35,117 nt of DNA from an uncultured Muribaculaceae bacterium (GCA_947628305.1 CANQZG010000027.1:1-35117), one strand, 5' to 3'. Positions 8,403-16,484 are shown, counted from the stretch's first letter. The notes: generated by a model from the sequence alone, not told the origin. Made by a program: numbers and translations.

Positions 8403-11400
8403 TTCTTTTTCTTTTTCCCTTTATCGGTTTGAGGGGTGGTAGTCACAGGCGGCGGTGGGGGAGCGGGTAGCAGTCCTTCCTTGATGAATAGAAGTGAATC
8501 GGAGTGGGAGATGGTATCGCTCTCTTCTTTTCCGTTGAAATCGGCTGATAATTCCTGTTGGGCTGACTTCAGGTCGAGTTTGCCAAGTCCGCCTCTCTTG
8601 ACACCTCGGCGGAACGCCGTGTTGATGTCACGAACGAGGTTGATGCGCGTTGTGTCGACGATGGCGATGCGCTCACCCACCATGTTCTCCTTGAATTTCG
8701 CCCCGCCGAGTCTCACTTTCATTTTGTCGGCGTTGCCTGAAAGGTTGATGCCGAATTTAAAAGGAATCGGTGATTTCAACACCGACACGTGATACTTGTA
8801 GTTCATCGCAAGGTCGTTGCCGCCCATGACACCGAGTTTGTAACGGTCTATGTCAAACATGAACGGGAACAGTTCGAGATAAGAGTCCTCGACGATAAGG
8901 CTCACTTCCATGTGGTCTATCATGTTGTGCCTTTTGTCCTTGAACAGGAGCCATTTGCCCACAGTTCGGAATGTCTCGGCATCGAGCAGTACGAGTGAAT
9001 CGCCTGTCAGCTTGATTGCGGCCGAGAGCGAGGGGATGACAAGGTTCATGTTTCGGTCGATGGCCGATGTTGCCGCGATGTCGGCGTTGATGATACCCTT
9101 GACATCGTTGAGCAAAGGCATGATTGAGTCGAGTTGCGGCATCATTCGGAGGAAGCGTTCGACATAAAAATCTTTCAGCCTCATATCGAGGGCGAAGTTC
9201 ATGTCATCGGCAGAGGGGGCGGAGTATAGTCCCGTGAGGTCAACGCTGCCTATGTCTGTGTCGGCTTTCAGCTGATGCAGGTTTATCGCCCCGTCATAGA
9301 CCAGGACATCGCCGTTGAAGTCGTGAAAATCGATGTCGGAGTACAGGACACGGTCGGCATGGACGGTGAACTCGGCATCAACGTTTGACGGGACGAGGAG
9401 TGCGCCAGCTTCCTGTGATGCGCCAGCGTTGATTGACGCCTGGACTATTTCATCGTTTTCAGAATCAATGACCCGGGCCTCTCCGCGTGCGATTTTTTCG
9501 GCGAACGCCTGTCCTGCGAACGCTGCGTTGGCAAGTTCGTTAACATCGATTTTGTCGCTCTGCATGTCAAATGTAATCTTGATGGGGGAGCCTCGGCGGG
9601 ATGTCACGGCGCGACGTATGTTGGTGATTGAACCGTTGACGGTGAAGTCGCTCCCTCCCATCTGTAGTTTTGTGTCACGTAGGGTGACGCTGTCGGTGTT
9701 AAACGACAGGTCGAGGTCTGTCATCCTGTTCCGCAACGGGAAATAGGGTGTGAGCAATCGGGCCGTCTTGGCCTTCACATGTCCCCTGACATCCCATCGC
9801 ATCAACAGGCGGCGTGTGGGGCCGTCGACTGACATATCGATTAGTTCGCGTGTTGTTGAATCGGGGGTGACATCGGGTCGTCTACGGTTACCACGTAGTT
9901 CCTTGAATGCCAAGCGATGGAGTGAATCATTGGCGATACGCGGATAGAGTGCCCGCAGGGAATCGACTTTGGCTTTCAGGCGTGGAGGTAGTGTAATCTG
10001 TCGTGGATGCATGCGCAGGGAGACATTCCCGTTGTGGAGCGAAGCGAAATTGAATCCGTCAGCGACACGTATGTTGCGGGAGTCTATGTCGAGAGTCAGA
10101 AGCGGGGCGCGTTTCCCTCCGTTATAGCGAGTGAGTGACGCACGGCACACGAGGTCACGCAACCCCATGCGCAGGGTGTCGATGTCGTTTATATAAGTGA
10201 TGCGCCCTGCCTTGATTGTGCCCCCGATGGGATTTATTGCGGTGGTGTCAGATGACGATGTGCGGTTGGAGCATCCGACCCCGGCGAGCAATCGCGAGCC
10301 TGTGATTTTCATCTCGGGGGTGGTGAATGCCACAGTGTCAATCTTTAGTGATGCGGTCAACAATGAGTCGGCGCGGTGGCTGTCGGTGACGAACGAGTTG
10401 TTTGTACCGAGGTTGAAAACGCCGTGTCGCAGATAGGCGTTGGCCGAGCCGTCGCGCATCTCCATCTTGAAATCGTGCAGATTGGCCTCTCCCGAGAGTA
10501 ACAGCCTGTGGAAGGTCTTTGGGGTAAGGTCGCTTAGGTGTAGGTTGAAACCGGCATCGGCTGTGAGTCTTCCGTTTACATGCATCGGAAGCCGGGAGAG
10601 TAATGTGCGCGGAAGGTTGGCGATGTTCAGTTCCCCTTTGAAGTTGCCTTTGACGTGCGGGTCGCTGATGATGTTGTCGGCATTGCCGTCAAGTTCTATG
10701 TCGATGCTTCGGCCTGTCGCTTTAAATTTTTTCAGGTTTAATGTCGATTCGTCAAGGTTGTGTCCATCTATGTCTCCTGCAAGGCTGATTTTAAGACGCG
10801 ATAAGTCCAGTCCCTCATATTTTAAAGAACTGCCGTCAATCGTCATCCCGAATTTTATAGACGGGATGGTGTCGCCCCGGGTCGCTCCCGGTGTGAACGG
10901 GCGTGTGAGTTCGGCATCGGCTTCTATTGTGGCATCGGTGTCGAGACGTGACAGTTCACCTTGAAGTTCAGGTGGGATTATTGAAATAATATCGGAGATG
11001 TTGACTTTTTCAAGTTTTAACTTCAGAGATTCGGCTGTGAGTCCGTTGTCTTTGAAATTGAGCGTTGCCGATGTCTCAGTGATGAGTTTCCCGATTCCGG
11101 CCTTGAATCTTTCGAGTCCAATCTCGGTCGGTTTGTCGGGATTCCATGAGATACTTCCACCGATACCGAAAGCCAGTTGTCTTATGGTGAGACCGAGTAA
11201 CCGTGCGTCTGACATTCCCCCGATATTTAGTGTGTATTTGGGGACGTTCTCATCGGCGATGAGGTTGGCGGTGTTGAGAGATATGGTTATATCGGTGGTG
11301 TCGGGAAGCGAGAAATACCGCATGGCCGCACCATCGTTGATTGTGAACCGGGAGATTGAAATGGGAGGGATGACTGTGGTTGAATCTTTGTCTTCCCCGG

Positions 11401-11914
11401 TTTCCGTTTCAGTGGGTATGATGTTGAAATTGGAGATGTCGGCGGTCGCGGAGACAAGGTTGATTTCGGGACGGTCGATGTCGATGTCATAGAGGGCTAT
11501 TTCGCCGATTAGAAGCCGGGGAATGTTGATGTTCCCGTTGAAATGTCTGATTCTTAACAGCGAGTCGGCATCTGACGGCAGTTTTGCGCGAACGGAGTCG
11601 GGGATTGACCTCAACGAGTGGCTTGTGATTTCAAGGGAGTCGACCTCAACCTTGAGATTGGGGAATGATGACCAGAATGTCAGTTCAACGCGTGACACAT
11701 TCAACTCTCCGTCGATATAGTCGGTGGCATACCTCTCGACCAACGGGGTGAGACGTTCGGGAGTTAGAATAAATACTATCGCGGTTAGAGTAAGCAACAG
11801 TAGGGACAGGATTGAAACGACGCTCCATATACCCCATTTTAACATGCGTTTCCATAGGGGGCGTCGTGGTTTCATTGACGTGTCGGAGGGGAGGGGTGAT
11901 TTTTCTTCAGTCAT
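8399..11914 (-). CDS. Very large AsmA-like / TamB-superfamily inner-membrane protein
   Basis: 1171 residues from the ATG at 11914; a GTG at 11938 would add eight residues but overlap the upstream gene. One N-terminal membrane helix (about 27-50) follows a basic stretch (MKPRRPLWKRML). The rest is a long periplasmic beta-rich repeat region typical of AsmA proteins, with recurrent strands such as GDIDGHNL, VDLTGLYSA and FTVNGSITN, and a C-terminal AsmA_2-like domain. Pro-rich and Lys-rich tail residues end the protein. AsmA/TamB proteins are thought to be bridges moving phospholipids to the outer membrane. One base separates the DUF5715 stop from this ATG. Confidence 0.88.
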   Translation of the reverse strand: MTEEKSPLPSDTSMKPRRPLWKRMLKWGIWSVVSILSLLLLTLTAIVFILTPERLTPLVERYATDYIDGELNVSRVELTFWSSFPNLKVEVDSLEITSHSLRSIPDSVRAKLPSDADSLLRIRHFNGNINIPRLLIGEIALYDIDIDRPEINLVSATADISNFNIIPTETETGEDKDSTTVIPPISISRFTINDGAAMRYFSLPDTTDITISLNTANLIADENVPKYTLNIGGMSDARLLGLTIRQLAFGIGGSISWNPDKPTEIGLERFKAGIGKLITETSATLNFKDNGLTAESLKLKLEKVNISDIISIIPPELQGELSRLDTDATIEADAELTRPFTPGATRGDTIPSIKFGMTIDGSSLKYEGLDLSRLKISLAGDIDGHNLDESTLNLKKFKATGRSIDIELDGNADNIISDPHVKGNFKGELNIANLPRTLLSRLPMHVNGRLTADAGFNLHLSDLTPKTFHRLLLSGEANLHDFKMEMRDGSANAYLRHGVFNLGTNNSFVTDSHRADSLLTASLKIDTVAFTTPEMKITGSRLLAGVGCSNRTSSSDTTAINPIGGTIKAGRITYINDIDTLRMGLRDLVCRASLTRYNGGKRAPLLTLDIDSRNIRVADGFNFASLHNGNVSLRMHPRQITLPPRLKAKVDSLRALYPRIANDSLHRLAFKELRGNRRRPDVTPDSTTRELIDMSVDGPTRRLLMRWDVRGHVKAKTARLLTPYFPLRNRMTDLDLSFNTDSVTLRDTKLQMGGSDFTVNGSITNIRRAVTSRRGSPIKITFDMQSDKIDVNELANAAFAGQAFAEKIARGEARVIDSENDEIVQASINAGASQEAGALLVPSNVDAEFTVHADRVLYSDIDFHDFNGDVLVYDGAINLHQLKADTDIGSVDLTGLYSAPSADDMNFALDMRLKDFYVERFLRMMPQLDSIMPLLNDVKGIINADIAATSAIDRNMNLVIPSLSAAIKLTGDSLVLLDAETFRTVGKWLLFKDKRHNMIDHMEVSLIVEDSYLELFPFMFDIDRYKLGVMGGNDLAMNYKYHVSVLKSPIPFKFGINLSGNADKMKVRLGGAKFKENMVGERIAIVDTTRINLVRDINTAFRRGVKRGGLGKLDLKSAQQELSADFNGKEESDTISHSDSLLFIKEGLLPAPPPPPVTTTPQTDKGKKKKK

Positions 11915-11915
11915 G

Positions 11916-12686
11916 TTATCGGGGAGGATTGTTGCCACGCACTGTTATGTGGAAGCATGGTTGTTTGATTTCGTATTTTACCCAGCATTTGCCTTCCTGT
12001 CGCATGGCATATAGTACTTCGGCGAGGACGTTTTTCAGGTCTCCCGAGCCACGTGGCATCATCGGTGAATCCTGTATAAATCTGACATAGCTTATGTCTA
12101 CGGTCGTGCCGAGTTGGTGTACCGATGAGTCTACGGCGTTGCGGTTGTGTCGGCGAAGCCGTCTTACGCCGTCGGGGGTGCGCAGGACGCTGGTCACTTT
12201 GATGCGGTAGTCCCCTCCGCCACGTGCCTGCAGTGTGTCACGGAAACGACGCCCGATTTCATGCAGCATGGCCGCACCTTCGGGAATCATGTATGGGCGT
12301 GAGAATGTCAGTGGCTCGACATAAAAATCGGCGCATGATGTCACCTTGACGAGCGGACGGCGCAGTTGCCAGTGGGAACGTGTGTCGCCGAGAGGCTCGA
12401 TTCCGATGCGTGACGCCTCGGCCCAGTGCACATGGTTGCTGTCGTTGAACACTTCGGCAAGGCGTCCGCTGAGGTGGTTGAGCCTGATAGGCACGCCTCG
12501 GTCAGGGGCAAGCTCTGAACCGTCGTCATATAGGCTCACGCTGTCGTGCTCAAGGTCGGCCAATGATGACACCTTGATGGGTTGGACGCTCTTGTTCTCA
12601 TCGGCCTGATTGCCGTTGCATGAACAGGACGGCATGCATGATGACATGACGGCCGCGGTGAACAATATGATGGCTGACTGTCTCAT
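11916..12686 (-). CDS. DUF5715 family lipoprotein with M15-peptidase-like zinc motif
   Basis: 256 residues from the ATG that overlaps the queC stop as ATGA. A hydrophobic leader ends in Cys at 17 (AVMSSC), a plausible lipobox. The C-terminal half carries SVHQLGTTVDISY (H190, D197) and CFHITV (H246). SxHxxGxxxD plus a late His is the zinc-ligand layout of M15 D,D-carboxypeptidases (VanY/DacB type), so a peptidoglycan role is plausible, though the Glu before the last His is not in the classical position. DUF5715 is otherwise uncharacterised. A frame extending to 12782 runs inside queC and is not the likely start. Confidence 0.8.
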   Translation of the reverse strand: MRQSAIILFTAAVMSSCMPSCSCNGNQADENKSVQPIKVSSLADLEHDSVSLYDDGSELAPDRGVPIRLNHLSGRLAEVFNDSNHVHWAEASRIGIEPLGDTRSHWQLRRPLVKVTSCADFYVEPLTFSRPYMIPEGAAMLHEIGRRFRDTLQARGGGDYRIKVTSVLRTPDGVRRLRRHNRNAVDSSVHQLGTTVDISYVRFIQDSPMMPRGSGDLKNVLAEVLYAMRQEGKCWVKYEIKQPCFHITVRGNNPPR

Positions 12687-13330
12687 ACCGATGTGTCCTT
12701 GATTCCTGCGTAGGCCATCGCCTCGGCACGCTCGACGCATGTGCCGCATTTGCCACATGGGTGTTCTCCGCCCTTGTAACATGAATAAGTGTGGGAGTAA
12801 TCAACGCCGAGGTCACGGCCGTGACATGCGATTTCTCCTTTTGAGATATCGGTGTAGGGCGCGTGTATCTCCACCCCTATATAAGTGCCCTCGGTGACGG
12901 CGCGGTTCATCGCTTCCACGAATCCTTTGCGACAGTCGGGATAAATCGCGTGGTCTCCTCCATGGCTTGCAATCAACACGCGTGTCAGGCCACGGCTCTC
13001 GGCGAGCCCGGCGGCGATTGACAGCATGATGCCGTTGCGGAACGGTACCACGGTCGATTTCATGTTGTCGTCCTGATAATGCCCTTCGGGGACTTCATCG
13101 GCACCGGAGAGGAGCGAACTTCTGAAATATCTGCCCATGAAAGCGAGGTCTATTTCAATCAGTTCCACGCCTAATCGGGCGCAATGGTAGCGGGCGCATT
13201 CGGCTTCGCGTGCATTGTGGTTGGAACCGTAACTGAAATTGACGGCGCATGCGATTGAGTCGATGTATTCATACAGCATCGTGACAGAGTCCATGCCTCC
13301 TGAAAGGATGAGAATCGAGTCTTTTTTCAT
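12683..13330 (-). CDS. queC: 7-cyano-7-deazaguanine synthase
   Basis: 215 residues from the ATG at 13330; an upstream frame to 13411 lies inside queF and is rejected. It makes preQ0 from 7-carboxy-7-deazaguanine with ATP and ammonia, for queuosine. The N-terminal SGGMDSVTMLYEY is the ATP-pyrophosphatase P-loop. The C-terminal CYKGGEHPCGKCGTC supplies the four zinc cysteines. It follows queF by 13 nt, so two successive steps to preQ1 are encoded together. queD and queE are not in the window. Confidence 0.97.
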   Translation of the reverse strand: MKKDSILILSGGMDSVTMLYEYIDSIACAVNFSYGSNHNAREAECARYHCARLGVELIEIDLAFMGRYFRSSLLSGADEVPEGHYQDDNMKSTVVPFRNGIMLSIAAGLAESRGLTRVLIASHGGDHAIYPDCRKGFVEAMNRAVTEGTYIGVEIHAPYTDISKGEIACHGRDLGVDYSHTYSCYKGGEHPCGKCGTCVERAEAMAYAGIKDTSV

Positions 13331-13343
13331 TTTAGACAATCTC

Positions 13344-13814
13344 TTAGAAATCATTACGGAATGATGCGAGCAGACGGGCTTTGACGAGTTCCTGGTGTTG
13401 CTCGTCGCCACGGTTGGCGAACGGGTAGATTGAAATGCCCCCGCGCGGGGTGAAAAGGCCGGTGACTTCGATGTAGCGCGGGTTCATCAGTTCCCAAAGG
13501 TCGTTCATGATGATGTTGATGCAGTCCTCATGGAAATCGCCGTGATTGCGGAAACTGAACAGATACAGCTTGAGGCTCTTGCTCTCGACCATCAGTTCAC
13601 GCGGGATATAATTGATAATTATGCGTGCAAAGTCGGGTTGCCCTGTCTTGGGGCAAAGAGATGTGAATTCAGGGCATGTGAATGTCACGAGATATTCATT
13701 CCCGGGATGTTTGTTGACAAATGTCTCCAACACTTCCGGGGCATATCGGTCGGGGTACTTTACAGCCGTGTCACCGAGTAGGCTGACCCCATGGAGTTCT
13801 TCTTCGGTTCTCAT
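13344..13814 (-). CDS. queF: NADPH-dependent 7-cyano-7-deazaguanine reductase
   Basis: 156 residues, the short YkvM-type unimodular QueF. It reduces the nitrile of preQ0 to the amine preQ1. The catalytic C54 and D61 are visible in [12 protein letters not shown], the nucleotide segment in [20 protein letters not shown], and the conserved FHEDC follows. It is the first gene of a six-gene minus-strand operon running to aroB. Its leader is only about 20 nt if the -7 box at 13838-13845 is used, leaving no room for a preQ1 riboswitch. Confidence 0.96.
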   Translation of the reverse strand: MRTEEELHGVSLLGDTAVKYPDRYAPEVLETFVNKHPGNEYLVTFTCPEFTSLCPKTGQPDFARIIINYIPRELMVESKSLKLYLFSFRNHGDFHEDCINIIMNDLWELMNPRYIEVTGLFTPRGGISIYPFANRGDEQHQELVKARLLASFRNDF

Positions 13815-13837
13815 TTCTAATGTAAATGATATTATTG

Positions 13838-13845
13838 CAAATTTA
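13838..13845 (-). promoter_or_regulatory. Probable -7 element of the queF-aroB operon
   Basis: On the minus strand this reads TAAATTTG, a full match to TAnnTTTG. TTCG (13866-13869) lies 20 nt upstream, one mismatch from the -33 TTTG. Transcription would start near 13831. Confidence 0.55.
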
Positions 13846-13867
13846 CGGAAATTTACGGAAATTTGCG
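13839..13867. repeat. Tandem 10-bp repeat with phased AAATTT tracts
   Basis: AAATTTACGG occurs at 13839 and 13849, then AAATTTGCG at 13859. The three AAATTT tracts are spaced exactly 10 bp and overlap the queF -10 to -35 region in the gap between queF and the SemiSWEET gene. Helically phased A-tracts of this type bend DNA. Confidence 0.85.
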
Positions 13868-13910
13868 AACTCTTTCCCCGAAATTCAGGTTAACATTAAA
13901 ATATTATATC

Positions 13911-14204
13911 ATGGAAACGATTACTATAGTTGTAGGCTATCTGGCCGCGATATGCATGGTGTGCGGTTATCTGCCACAGGCGATTTACACGATACGGACG
14001 CGCGACACCGACGGTATCGCGTTGCCCACGTTTATGTCCATGGGGCTTGGCAGTGTGTTTTTTGTGGTGCAGGGCGTTTTGCTCGGCAATATGCCGCTGA
14101 TTATAACCAATGTTATCACCGGGTTGTCATCGCTGATAATCTTCGCAATCAAGATTAATAACGATTACCTGAAGCCACGGCGCAGGAATCGTCAGGAACG
14201 TTGA
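13911..14204 (+). CDS. SemiSWEET / PQ-loop sugar transporter
   Basis: 97 residues from the ATG at 13911; an upstream extension to 13863 has no support. Three membrane helices are visible (about 3-22, 38-57, 60-82), the size of a SemiSWEET half-transporter that works as a dimer. The PQ motif is at P22-Q23 (CGYLPQAIYTIRTRDTDGI). SemiSWEETs carry mono- or disaccharides, but the substrate here is not known. A basic tail (KPRRRNRQER) follows. Its last 13 bases overlap the 3' end of the convergent araC-type gene. Confidence 0.88.
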   Translation: METITIVVGYLAAICMVCGYLPQAIYTIRTRDTDGIALPTFMSMGLGSVFFVVQGVLLGNMPLIITNVITGLSSLIIFAIKINNDYLKPRRRNRQER

Positions 14205-15094
14205 TACTGGGTGGGGGACATCCCTGTGAGGTGCTTGAAGTATTTCCCGAATGATGACTGGTTGGAAAAGTTAAGCTCGTAGGCAATCTGTTGCACATTT
14301 TTACCTGAGAAGCGGAGCATGTTTTTCGCTTCCAGTATCACATACTCGTCAATCCATTCCGATGCCGAGCGTCCTGTCGCCTCCTTTATTATCAGTGACA
14401 GATATTTGGGGGATATGAACATCTTGTCGGCATAGAATGACACGGAACGTTCCTTGCGGTGGTGTCGGTGAACCAGTTCGCGGAATTCATACACGTAGGT
14501 TGAGCGTCTTGAGCGCGGGCGTTCCTTGTCATCGGTTGCGACCCTTTTGGTCATGAACTGCATCAGTTGGTATGCCACCGAGGCAAGGAGGTTGCGTGAT
14601 ATTGAACGGATGTACACGTCATCGGTGTTGTCGGTCGTGTTGCGGTGTAGAAGGTCGAAATATAGTTTTATCAGATTAGCTTCCTCGGGGGTGATGCTTA
14701 TTATGGGCGACTGGCTGTGAGGGATTGTTGGCATTGAGTTCAGCACATTTATGTCCATGTTGGTGTCATGGATGAACTCTGATGACACGAATATAGTGTA
14801 ACAGTCTATTTCGTCTCCGTCGATGGTGCGGGGCGATATGATGTTGTTAGGCCCCGTTATCATCATGGAGTTGTCGGTCAGCGTCTCGCTGTTGAGGTTT
14901 ATGTCGAGGTGGAGTGTGCCTTTGAGGTTCAGCAGGAACATCATCCCGTCGATGCGGAACGGCCCGTGTGCAAGGAAGTTTATATGGGATTTGCGTGTTA
15001 TATGTGAGAAGATGTATTCATCGTTGAGTGTACTGTATTCCGATGAAAAATCTTTTATGCTTGAAATCTGGGATAGATTGATTGCTTTCTCCAT
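14192..15094 (-). CDS. AraC-family transcriptional regulator
   Basis: 300 residues. The N-terminal 190 or so residues form a cupin-like sensing region without recognisable ligand residues. The C-terminal 100 carry two helix-turn-helix motifs, seen in VSFYADKMFISPKYLSLIIK and VQQIAYELNFSNQSSFGKYF, followed by the usual GMSPTQYQ ending. It is divergent from the amide hydrolase at 15280, and the shared region holds three GATAATT repeats, so it probably controls that gene and itself. Its 3' end overlaps the SemiSWEET gene by 13 nt. Confidence 0.92.
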   Translation of the reverse strand: MEKAINLSQISSIKDFSSEYSTLNDEYIFSHITRKSHINFLAHGPFRIDGMMFLLNLKGTLHLDINLNSETLTDNSMMITGPNNIISPRTIDGDEIDCYTIFVSSEFIHDTNMDINVLNSMPTIPHSQSPIISITPEEANLIKLYFDLLHRNTTDNTDDVYIRSISRNLLASVAYQLMQFMTKRVATDDKERPRSRRSTYVYEFRELVHRHHRKERSVSFYADKMFISPKYLSLIIKEATGRSASEWIDEYVILEAKNMLRFSGKNVQQIAYELNFSNQSSFGKYFKHLTGMSPTQYQRS

Positions 15095-15117
15095 GACGTT
15101 TTGGAATGTTATCGGTA

Positions 15118-15125
15118 CAAATGTA
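15118..15125 (-). promoter_or_regulatory. Probable -7 element of the AraC-type regulator gene
   Basis: TACATTTG on the minus strand matches TAnnTTTG and is 24 nt before the regulator's ATG. No good -33 box is seen, which would suit an activator-dependent or autoregulated promoter. Confidence 0.45.
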
Positions 15126-15145
15126 TATATAATTTGGTTAATATG

Positions 15146-15186
15146 GATAATTATTGGATGAATAGGATAATTTTTCGGCGATAATT
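15146..15186. promoter_or_regulatory. Three direct GATAATT repeats, candidate AraC-type operator
   Basis: GATAATT is found at 15146-15152, 15166-15172 and 15180-15186, all in the same orientation. The first two are 20 bp apart, about two helical turns, like AraC-family half-sites. They lie between the regulator and the hydrolase gene. Confidence 0.45.
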
Positions 15187-15279
15187 TCCAAAATAGCGTT
15201 CATTTAGCGAAAAATGCGATGGGTGAACATTCGTCATTGTGCTATTGTTCTAAATAAGAATCATATATACAGATTGATT

Positions 15280-16326
15280 ATGAGAAAGAGGAATATAGTT
15301 ATAGGGTTTATGATGGCAATCGCGGCATTGTCGGGGATGGAATTTAGTGCTGACGCATGTTCAAGGATTCTTTATGTCGGCAATGACTCGCTACGTATTG
15401 TTGGGCGTTCGCTTGACTGGAAGACACCCATACCTACCAACCTATATGTTTACCCGCGTGGCATGAAAAAGGTTGGGAACTCGTTGCCGGGTTCGGTGGA
15501 ATGGACTTCGCGCTATGGCTCGGTGTATGCTGTGGGATATGACGGCGGCGTGACCGAGGGGATGAATGAGAAAGGATTGGTTGTGAACGGTCTGTTCTGC
15601 AAGGGGACGGTGTATGAGAATGATTCGGTCAAGGGTCGTCCACCGATGTCTCTTGCTATGTTTGTCGCATGGCTTCTTGACATGAATGCGACAACACCCG
15701 AGGTCGTCGAGGTGTTGCGCCGTCAGAATTTCAATATCTCGGGGGCAACGTTTGACGGCGGGACGGTATCGGCTCTACACTGGGGCGTGACCGATGCCGA
15801 GGGTCGGTGCGCCGTATTTGAGTTTGACCATGGAGATATAAAGATTTATGAAGGACAGGATATGCCTGCGATGACCAATGACCCCACTTTCCCGCAGATG
15901 CTCGCGATTAATGACTATTGGCAGAAGGTCGGTGGGGTTAATATGCTCCCCGGTACGGTAAAGAGTCCTGACAGGTTTGTCAGGGGATACTTTTTCTCCC
16001 AAAATGTAGAAAAGACTGGTGAGCGTGACCTTGGGCTGTCAATAATCCGGAGCATACTGATGAACGTGTCGGTGCCCTATCATTATACAGTCGAGGGGGA
16101 GCCTAATGTGTCATCGACCCAATGGCGTTCGTTCGCCAACCTGCGTGACCGGCTCTATTATTTCGATATTGTCACCAACCCCGGAATTTATTATGTGGAT
16201 TTGAAGAAAATGGACCTCCGTCCCGGCGCGCCGGTCATGAAACTCGACACATCACGCTCGGCCGGACTCGTGGGCGACGTGTCACGCCATTTCGTCAAGA
16301 GCAAGCCGTTCACCCCCATGTATTGA
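15280..16326 (+). CDS. Linear-amide C-N hydrolase, choloylglycine hydrolase / penicillin V acylase family
   Basis: 348 residues from the ATG at 15280; an in-frame ATG at 15214 would bury the signal peptide. A signal (about 1-26) precedes C27, the Ntn nucleophile, in DACSRILYV. Family residues follow with correct spacing: R43 and D46 (GRSLDW; C2/R18/D21 in bile salt hydrolase numbering), N200 in MTNDPTF, and R235 in SPDRFVRGYF. It hydrolyses an amide such as a conjugated bile salt, N-acyl amino acid or penicillin V, in the periplasm or outside; sequence alone does not separate these. It is divergent from an AraC regulator. Confidence 0.88.
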   Translation: MRKRNIVIGFMMAIAALSGMEFSADACSRILYVGNDSLRIVGRSLDWKTPIPTNLYVYPRGMKKVGNSLPGSVEWTSRYGSVYAVGYDGGVTEGMNEKGLVVNGLFCKGTVYENDSVKGRPPMSLAMFVAWLLDMNATTPEVVEVLRRQNFNISGATFDGGTVSALHWGVTDAEGRCAVFEFDHGDIKIYEGQDMPAMTNDPTFPQMLAINDYWQKVGGVNMLPGTVKSPDRFVRGYFFSQNVEKTGERDLGLSIIRSILMNVSVPYHYTVEGEPNVSSTQWRSFANLRDRLYYFDIVTNPGIYYVDLKKMDLRPGAPVMKLDTSRSAGLVGDVSRHFVKSKPFTPMY

Positions 16327-16345
16327 AAAATTTTGGGGCATATTG

Positions 16346-16375
16346 TTGGTGAAAGGGAAAAAAGTTGTACCTTTG
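16346..16375 (+). promoter_or_regulatory. Promoter of the SRP RNA gene
   Basis: TTG (16346-16348) and TACCTTTG (16368-16375) are separated by 19 nt, an excellent Bacteroidetes promoter. The predicted start is near 16380, at the base of the SRP RNA stem. Confidence 0.75.
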
Positions 16376-16378
16376 CAG

Positions 16379-16477
16379 CTGGGTAAGTCCTACACGACCA
16401 GCTCCCCGGGAACTCCGTCAGGTCTTGACAGAAGCAGCGGTACCGGGTTGTAGCGGTGCGATGTAGTCAGCTTACCC
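16379..16477 (+). ncRNA. ffs: Signal recognition particle RNA (small bacterial type, 4.5S-like)
   Basis: About 99 nt forming one long hairpin. The terminal stem pairs GGGTAAG (16381-16387) with CTTACCC (16471-16477). The apical domain reads CAGG-TCT-TGAC-AGA-AGCAGC (16419-16438), equivalent to the E. coli CAGG/AGCAGC asymmetric loop that binds Ffh. The tetraloop is TGAC (16426-16429), of the URRC rather than GNRA class. A T7 run (16478-16484) follows the stem and acts as terminator. The RNA partners Ffh and FtsY in membrane protein targeting. Confidence 0.92.
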
Positions 16478-16484
16478 TTTTTTT
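16478..16484 (+). terminator. T-run ending the SRP RNA
   Basis: Seven T residues directly follow the SRP RNA terminal stem, so the RNA itself forms the intrinsic terminator hairpin. Confidence 0.7.

Noticed and set aside
12683-13411. Longer queC start at 13411
   Set aside because: It would overlap queF by 68 nt; the P-loop begins directly after the ATG at 13330.
13815-13837. preQ1 riboswitch before queF
   Set aside because: The leader predicted from the -7 box is about 20 nt, too short for an aptamer and switch.
13839-13867. CRISPR-like array
   Set aside because: The repeat unit is 10 bp in direct tandem with no spacers; no cas genes are in the window.
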